11,558 nt of DNA from Basidiobolus heterosporus B8920 (Eukaryota; Basidiobolomycota; Basidiobolomycetes; Basidiobolales; Basidiobolaceae), in assembly GCA_000697455.1 (NCBI GenBank), contig JNET01028979.1, positions 1-11,558 on the forward strand, in the 5' to 3' direction. The notes under the pieces were generated by a model that ran no database searches, was not told the DNA's origin, and worked only from the letters and a program-made list of their open reading frames with translations. A program made the position numbers and the translations under genes. Positions 7,905 to 11,558 of the stretch are shown one piece after another; the first letter of the stretch is position 1; every line of letters begins with the position of its first letter.

Positions 7905-8285
7905 ATATAGATCATAAAGAATAGAAAATGCCACTGTTTGGACCTATCTATAATCTTGCCCAGCCTGAACTCTAGGATCTCCAAACCTATATTGAAGAAA
8001 ATCTCAAGAAAGGCTTTGTTTAGCACTTAAAATTTCTAGCTGGCACCCCAATCCTCTTGATGGCTAAAAAGGATGGCATCCTGACAATGTGTTGACTATG
8101 AAGGCCTGAATAAGATTGCAATCAGGAATAGGTATCCTTTGCCATTGATCAGCACTATGTTGGACCAAGTATCTAGTGCCAAGATTTTTACAAAGATAGA
8201 GCTCAGAGGTGCTTACAATCTTGTACACATAAGACCTGGTGATGAATGGAAAACTGCTTTCCAAATAATATATGGCCACCATTCT
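7905..8285 (+). pseudogene. pol: Element B reverse transcriptase, N-terminal part (fossil)
   Basis: Landmarks on the plus strand: a FGPIYNLAQPEL stretch near 7938-7975, LQTYIEENLKKGF, GTPILLMAKKDG at about 8043-8078, [15 protein letters not shown] near 8127-8170, and [19 protein letters not shown] at about 8200-8250. This series is diagnostic of chromovirus reverse transcriptase fingers and palm. The domain is shortened compared with family members. It begins almost at the edge of element A. Confidence 0.85.
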
Positions 8286-8450
8286 CCTGGCAATCTGATC
8301 ACTCAGAAGCAATTGAGACCTTGAAAAAGTCATTTACTTGTACCCCACTTCTTGCTCACCCAGATCTCCAGAAGCAATTCATCATCAAAACTGATGTCTG
8401 TGACTTTGCCCTTGGTGCAATCTTGTCCCCAGCCATGATATTCAACTTGA
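8286..8450 (+). pseudogene. pol: Element B RNase H region (fossil)
   Basis: The plus strand shows [19 protein letters not shown] followed by FIIKTDVCDFALGAILS. This is the linker and first strands of the RNase H domain of Ty3/Gypsy elements, where the first catalytic Asp normally stands in the TD-x-x-DFALGA stretch. The domain is shorter than in the family. The frame carrying it overlaps the end of the reverse transcriptase piece. Confidence 0.8.
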
Positions 8451-8469
8451 AATCCAGAAATCACAACAT

Positions 8470-8985
8470 GACTCTATTGTTGCAGGCCATTTTGCTACTA
8501 CCAAAACAACCCATGCAATTAAAAGAGATTTCTGGTGGCCCAAGTTTATATCCTTTGTCAAATCTTATGTCAAGACTTGGGACTTTTGCAACCAAGCAAA
8601 ATCCTCTAAGCACAACTGTATGGCCTACTCTAGCCCTTGTCCATCCATAGTTACCAGTAGGGATCTATTTATATATACTTCATTACTGACCCACCCTTGT
8701 CCAACAACCTTGACTTAATCTTAGCTGTAGTAAATAGGCTCACTAAGATGACCCACTTTATCCCTTGTACAAAGAGCTTCACAGCCCAAGAAACTGCTCA
8801 GCTGATAATCAAGAATGTACTTTGTTTACATGGTACCTCCACAAATATCATGTCTGATAGAGGACCCCAGTTTGCCTTCAATTTCTGGAAGCACTTCATG
8901 AAGTACCTTGGTGTTAAGGTTAAGCTCTCTACCACTTTTCACTCTCAGACTGATGGCCAAGCAGAATGAGTCAACCAAATTCTTG
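8470..8985 (+). pseudogene. pol: Element B integrase: zinc-binding and catalytic core (fossil)
   Basis: At about 8483-8605 the plus strand carries the H2C2 zinc-binding domain (GHFATTKTTHAIKRDFWWP, then a C-x-x-A spaced pair). The core follows at 8697-8969: VVNRLTKMTHFIPC, then LHGTSTNIMSDRGPQF holding the second catalytic Asp region, and TTFHSQTDGQAE. All are standard for chromovirus integrase. The minus-strand frame at 8826-9020 is a shadow. Confidence 0.85.
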
Positions 8986-8999
8986 AACAAAATTTCTGA

Positions 9000-9540
9000 T
9001 GCTATATTAATTACTAGCAAGATAATTGGAAAGGGTTACTACCACTTACTGGGTTGTCCTATAATAATGGAACACACTCTACTACCCACAAGACTACTTT
9101 CTATGCACAATAAGGAAGAAACCCCCAGTTTGATGTACAGATGCCAAGTAATCTATTAGCCCTCTTACTGCCAAGCATGCTTGCATGCTTCAAGACCTGA
9201 CAACAACTCTGAACCATGAGCTGACTCAAGCCCAAGAAGCCTATCAAAAATTTGCAAATCAGAAGAGAAAGCTCCACCCAGACCTCCAGGAAGGAAGCCT
9301 AGTTTGGCCAATCCAAAGAAACATATCTATAAAGAGATGTTGTGATAAGCTTTACTATAAAATCTTGCCCCTTGAAGATTCAGAAGAGACATGGTCCTGT
9401 TGTCTATCAATTGGAACTCTCTAAGAATACAAAGATACATGCCACATTTCATATAGCTCTGCTAGAACCATATCATGAAAATACTTGGCCTCATTGGAAA
9501 TCTCCCACCCCTCCTGTTGTTGAAATTGAGAACTTCATTG
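9000..9540 (+). pseudogene. pol: Element B integrase C-terminal region (fossil)
   Basis: After the core come a helical linker (LTQAQEAYQKFANQKRK near 9222-9270), a HPDLQEGSLVW strand typical of the start of the SH3-like fold, then GPVVYQLELSKNTKIHATFH and the HIALLEPYHENTW stretch near 9450-9490. This GPY/F-type module is the usual partner of a chromodomain in chromoviruses. It is broken in a few places. Confidence 0.8.
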
Positions 9541-9580
9541 AATATGAAGTCAATGATATCCTTGACTCCAAGTATTATGG

Positions 9581-9584
9581 ACAG
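9581..9584. repeat. Target site duplication ACAG, left of solo LTR copy 3
   Basis: ACAG ends exactly where the LTR edge TGTTGTGTAGTGG begins, and it is repeated at 10960-10963. Together they fix the ends of the solo LTR. Confidence 0.78.
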
Positions 9585-10395
9585 TGTTGTGTAGTGGCAT
9601 GTTTTGATAAGAAAAGAGATCCAGATAGAGAGCAAGTGCAATACCACAACTTGTTATCAGCAGTAGCTGAATTTTGTACTGGCAGAATATTGATACTGAT
9701 AGTAAGTATACAAACCTTTCCAGAAAAATGGAATCAATAGAATAATAGCTTTCAGAAGATGTGCCAATGATGCAAATTTCTTCAGCTAGAAGGCTGGTTA
9801 ATGACACAGATCACTACAGTGTTCTATAGAGAAGTTGAATTTCTATAGACAACCACAGATAATAAACAGGGTTTAACAACCTTTGAGATGACTAAGAGCA
9901 AGTGCTTATAGCCAAAACAACTGTAATCTGATCCTGAACAGTGTATTCTGATATGTAGAGAAGCTTGTTGTCCAGACCCAAATTAAGAGGGTACCTGCCT
10001 TCTGACTTCAGACCAAAGATAAAGTTTTGTAAAGAGACTCTAGAGGAGTGATCAAGTCTTATACTTTAGCATTAAATTACAGGTCTTCCTTGTTTCAAAA
10101 ACTAACCTGAAGTTGCAACTTTAAAGCTCAATAACTCAATAAGTTCAAGCACTAAAGTCCTATCTAAAGATGCCTTTAAATAGAGAAAGATAAAGAAAGT
10201 AAAAGAAAGTCCTTAGGAAGGAAGGTGTTTGCTAACCAAGTGAATATCCTTAAGTAAAGAAGTCTTTCTTTGTTTCTTTAGGCTAAAGATGTGATATATG
10301 TCTCTTTAGGCTTATAAAGAAATCTGTTGAGCTGTCATTGACTTAAAGGAAGGAGGGGATGGTAGAAACAAGATGTCTTTACTGCAAAGGTAAAG

Positions 10396-10401
10396 TTTAT
10401 T
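10396..10401 (-). promoter_or_regulatory. AATAAA of the conserved R-region block, copy 3
   Basis: On the minus strand AATAAACTTTACCTTTGCAG is followed by TAAAG, nearly identical to copy 1. The CTTTAC/GTAAAG hairpin is intact. It is a likely polyadenylation signal of the element transcript. Confidence 0.55.
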
Positions 10402-10600
10402 CTTTAGATTTGTGGATGGAGAGGAAAGAAGTTATTCAGTCAATCAATCTTTTACCCTAGTGATTTGGTACATACTTATACAATTCTGAGCATTAGGTAA
10501 TTTTGAAGGCTAATAGATCGTGTGGTAATCATCTGCGTAATCTGAAACTTGGCCACGTTAGATGCCTACCATTGGTCTAATGCTGTTCCAGGTTTAAAGT

Positions 10601-10630
10601 GATTTCATTGGCTGGGTGAAAAGTTATAGG
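10601..10630 (-). promoter_or_regulatory. Conserved CCAAT-type block, copy 3
   Basis: On the minus strand the block reads CCTATAACTTTTCACCCAGC then CAATGAAATC, about 330 bases from the LTR start. Further into U3, near 10750-10765, ATCCAATG gives a second CCAAT box. Confidence 0.45.
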
Positions 10631-10924
10631 CATTTTAGTGCAATCAATTTCTTGGCGGTCAGTGATTGGTGATAGCATTTTATAATGTGAGATTTAATTT
10701 CTACATCCCATATCTCGCCCAATAATGGCCCGATTTTGATGAAACAACTTTCATTGGATAGCCATGAATCTGGGTTATAACATACTAGCAGACGGTATTC
10801 CGTAGTACATTCCTGAATGTGTGCGCTCAGTTCAAGGTTGTAAGTAATTGTCTTGATCACATATAAGTAATATAGATTTAGGTTAGTCCTAATATAATAA
10901 AATATAGAAATTGCCTGAAGGAAC

Positions 10925-10959
10925 TGTAAGTGCTTTGAGAATCAGTTCTCAACACTACA
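10925..10959 (-). promoter_or_regulatory. LTR-tip hairpin, copy 3
   Basis: TTGAGAA (10935-10941) pairs with TTCTCAA (10946-10952) around a four-base loop. CACTACA (10953-10959) can pair with TGTAAGTG (10925-10932) with one base bulged. The shape matches copies 1 and 2 while the stem sequence differs. Confidence 0.72.
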
Positions 10960-10963
10960 ACAG
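10960..10963. repeat. Target site duplication ACAG, right of solo LTR copy 3
   Basis: This is an identical copy of 9581-9584, directly after the LTR edge CAACACTACA. Element B chromodomain coding resumes here. Confidence 0.78.
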
Positions 10964-11117
10964 AAACTACATTACCTTGTAGATTGGTGAGGTTATTCCC
11001 CAAATGATCAAACTTGGGAACCTGCTAGTGGCTTGACCAATAGTCAGGACCTGATAAATACTTTCCACCAGTAGGATCCAGGAAAACATCAGCTTAGAAA
11101 GTAAGTTATCCTCGCAT

Positions 11118-11128
11118 AAGGAGAATAG
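11118..11128 (+). promoter_or_regulatory. Polypurine tract of element B
   Basis: AAGGAGAATAG lies directly before the LTR start TGTCATGA. A purine-rich primer tract is expected at this place in a Ty3/Gypsy element, just after the end of the pol coding region. Confidence 0.6.
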
Positions 11129-11301
11129 TGTCATGATCTCATGACAGTACTGCTGAGAGACACCAATTCCTTGTGTAACCCCATGCATAGTCCATCACCC
11201 CAGATCTTTCAGCCATTAGTTGTCCTAGCCCCAAGATGCATATCCTTGCCAATTCCAGGTCACTTCCATATATGCTAATAACATTACACAAGAGTCCTTA
11301 A
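11129..11301 (+). repeat. Start of element B 3' LTR; right limit not determined
   Basis: TGTCATGATCTCATGACA (11129-11146) opens the stretch: a perfect 8-bp-arm palindrome beginning TG, right after the purine tract and chromovirus pol end. How far the LTR runs cannot be seen, because its partner is outside the window and fragment D coding appears by about 11302. The bases in between show no gene or other repeat that I can recognise. The LTR may be truncated. Confidence 0.5.
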
Positions 11302-11558
11302 GAACTTCAAAGCAGTGTTGAAATGTATCTTGTAGCCTCTATAATGGAAGACAGCCAACAACCAAGTGAATCTGATATCACAAGGCTAGTAAACAAGTAC
11401 AATGACATTTTTCCTGAATTCTTTAAATAGCCTCAACCAGAAAGAGATGTCAACCATGCCATTAATACTGGAGACAGCCAATATGTAAGCAAAGCACTCT
11501 ATAAAATAAGTCCACCAGAGTTAGCACCACTTGGAAAGCAGCTTGATAAGTTATTACC
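11302..11558 (+). pseudogene. pol: Fragment D: front of a Ty3/Gypsy reverse transcriptase region (partial fossil)
   Basis: The plus strand encodes a pre-RT linker: EMYLVASIMEDSQQ, then LVNKYNDIFPEFF, PERDVNHAINTGD and KISPPELAPLGKQLDKLL. These match the usual run of Ty3/Gypsy pol just before the fingers (a DVFPE-like box, a VDHAI-x-TGD-like box, then the P-x-E-x-x-x-L-x-x-Q-L helix). It runs off the right edge. At least one break is present in the visible part. It does not resemble element B at the same domain closely, so it is a separate insertion. Its left boundary is uncertain and may lie some tens of bases earlier. Confidence 0.7.

Larger units (their letters stand above)
9585..10959 (-). 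repeat. Family C solo LTR, copy 3, inside element B chromodomain
   Basis: This 1375-bp LTR has its sense on the minus strand: it starts TGTAGTGTTGAG at 10959 and ends CACTACACAACA at 9585. It aligns with copy 2 in the same orientation and with copy 1 inverted. It is the longest copy because its AAAG/CTTT-rich middle (about 10160-10345) is expanded. ACAG flanks both sides and element B chromodomain lies on both sides, so it is a solo LTR. Minus-strand frames inside it (9550-9807, 10624-10860) are not kept between copies. No gene is seen in it. Confidence 0.88.
9535..11080 (+). pseudogene. pol: Element B chromodomain, split by solo LTR copy 3
   Basis: The left part (to 9584) encodes EYEVNDILDSKYYG, the first strand of a chromodomain. 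Directly after the solo LTR (from 10964) the plus strand shows LHYLVDW, GYSPNDQTWEPA and a helix DLINTFHQ. These are the later strands, the WEP signature and the C-terminal helix. Chromodomains bind methylated histone H3 tails and guide integration. The interruption by a 1375-bp solo LTR with a perfect ACAG duplication explains the gap. The fossil is otherwise recognisable and lightly decayed here. Confidence 0.82.
7899..11150 (+). mobile_element. Element B: broken chromovirus (Ty3/Gypsy), plus strand, split by a solo LTR
   Basis: Plus-strand pol pieces appear directly after element A's candidate LTR: front of reverse transcriptase, RNase H, integrase zinc finger, integrase core, integrase C-terminal region and a chromodomain. 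These are followed by a purine tract and the start of an LTR at 11129. The chromodomain marks it as a chromovirus, whose integrase is steered to heterochromatin by that domain. The 5' part (LTR, gag, protease) is not here and should lie on the far side of element A. A family C solo LTR sits in the chromodomain. The copy is shortened and has about ten breaks, so it is long dead. It must be older than A. Confidence 0.85.

Noticed and set aside
7548-8026. Hydrophobic minus-strand frames suggesting a small membrane protein
   Set aside because: They fall in A's candidate LTR and antisense to B's reverse transcriptase. No family is recognised.
10624-10860. 78-residue minus-strand frame in the U3 of copy 3
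   Set aside because: It follows the LTR sense strand, but the equivalent stretch in copies 1 and 2 is not open in the same way. It is better explained by conserved regulatory blocks.
1-11558. Host genes, tRNA or rRNA genes, CRISPR arrays, or a new defence-type system
   Set aside because: Nearly every base is accounted for by retroelement parts. I saw no tRNA-like fold, no regular spaced repeats and no coding frame with a non-transposon domain.

Overview
The window is a nest of Ty3/Gypsy-type LTR retrotransposon fossils. I see no host gene, RNA gene or CRISPR array. The sequence is AT-rich. The chromodomain-bearing pol fragment reads most like the chromoviruses of fungi (for example [18 protein letters not shown] in the reverse transcriptase). 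A fungus with a large, repeat-rich, AT-rich genome (an arbuscular mycorrhizal or rust-like lineage) is my best guess. That is inference from protein resemblance only.

Layout. (1) Bases 1-1400: right end of a plus-strand element, here called C. Its pol reading frame runs in from the left edge, passes through a purine tract and ends just inside a 1285-bp 3' LTR (116-1400). (2) Bases 1401-7898: element A, a minus-strand Ty3/Gypsy fossil. From right to left it shows a candidate 5' LTR (7506-7898), a primer-binding site, gag, protease, reverse transcriptase, RNase H, integrase and the integrase C-terminal region. Its 3' end and 3' LTR lie outside the window. (3) Bases 1982-3205: a solo LTR of family C inside A's integrase, flanked by a perfect GTAT duplication. 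(4) Bases 7899 to about 11150: element B, a plus-strand chromovirus fossil. Its pol appears abruptly next to A's LTR and runs to a chromodomain, a purine tract and the start of a 3' LTR. (5) Bases 9585-10959: a second solo LTR of family C, splitting B's chromodomain, flanked by a perfect ACAG duplication. (6) About 11302-11558: the front of a further plus-strand pol fragment, D, running off the right edge.

History implied by the nesting: B is oldest of the three, A inserted into B, and C-family elements inserted at least three times, twice into A and once into B. Two of those C insertions collapsed to solo LTRs by LTR-LTR recombination. A and B carry many breaks (roughly a dozen or more in A, about ten in B) and are dead. 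The three C LTRs differ from each other by many substitutions and indels, so they are old or belong to separate subfamilies.

The most unusual signal is in the C LTRs. All three begin with a hairpin at the 5' tip whose stem sequence differs between copies while base pairing is kept. B's LTR also begins with a perfect short palindrome. Two further blocks, a CCAAT-type box and an AATAAA-plus-hairpin block, keep their place in all three C LTRs.
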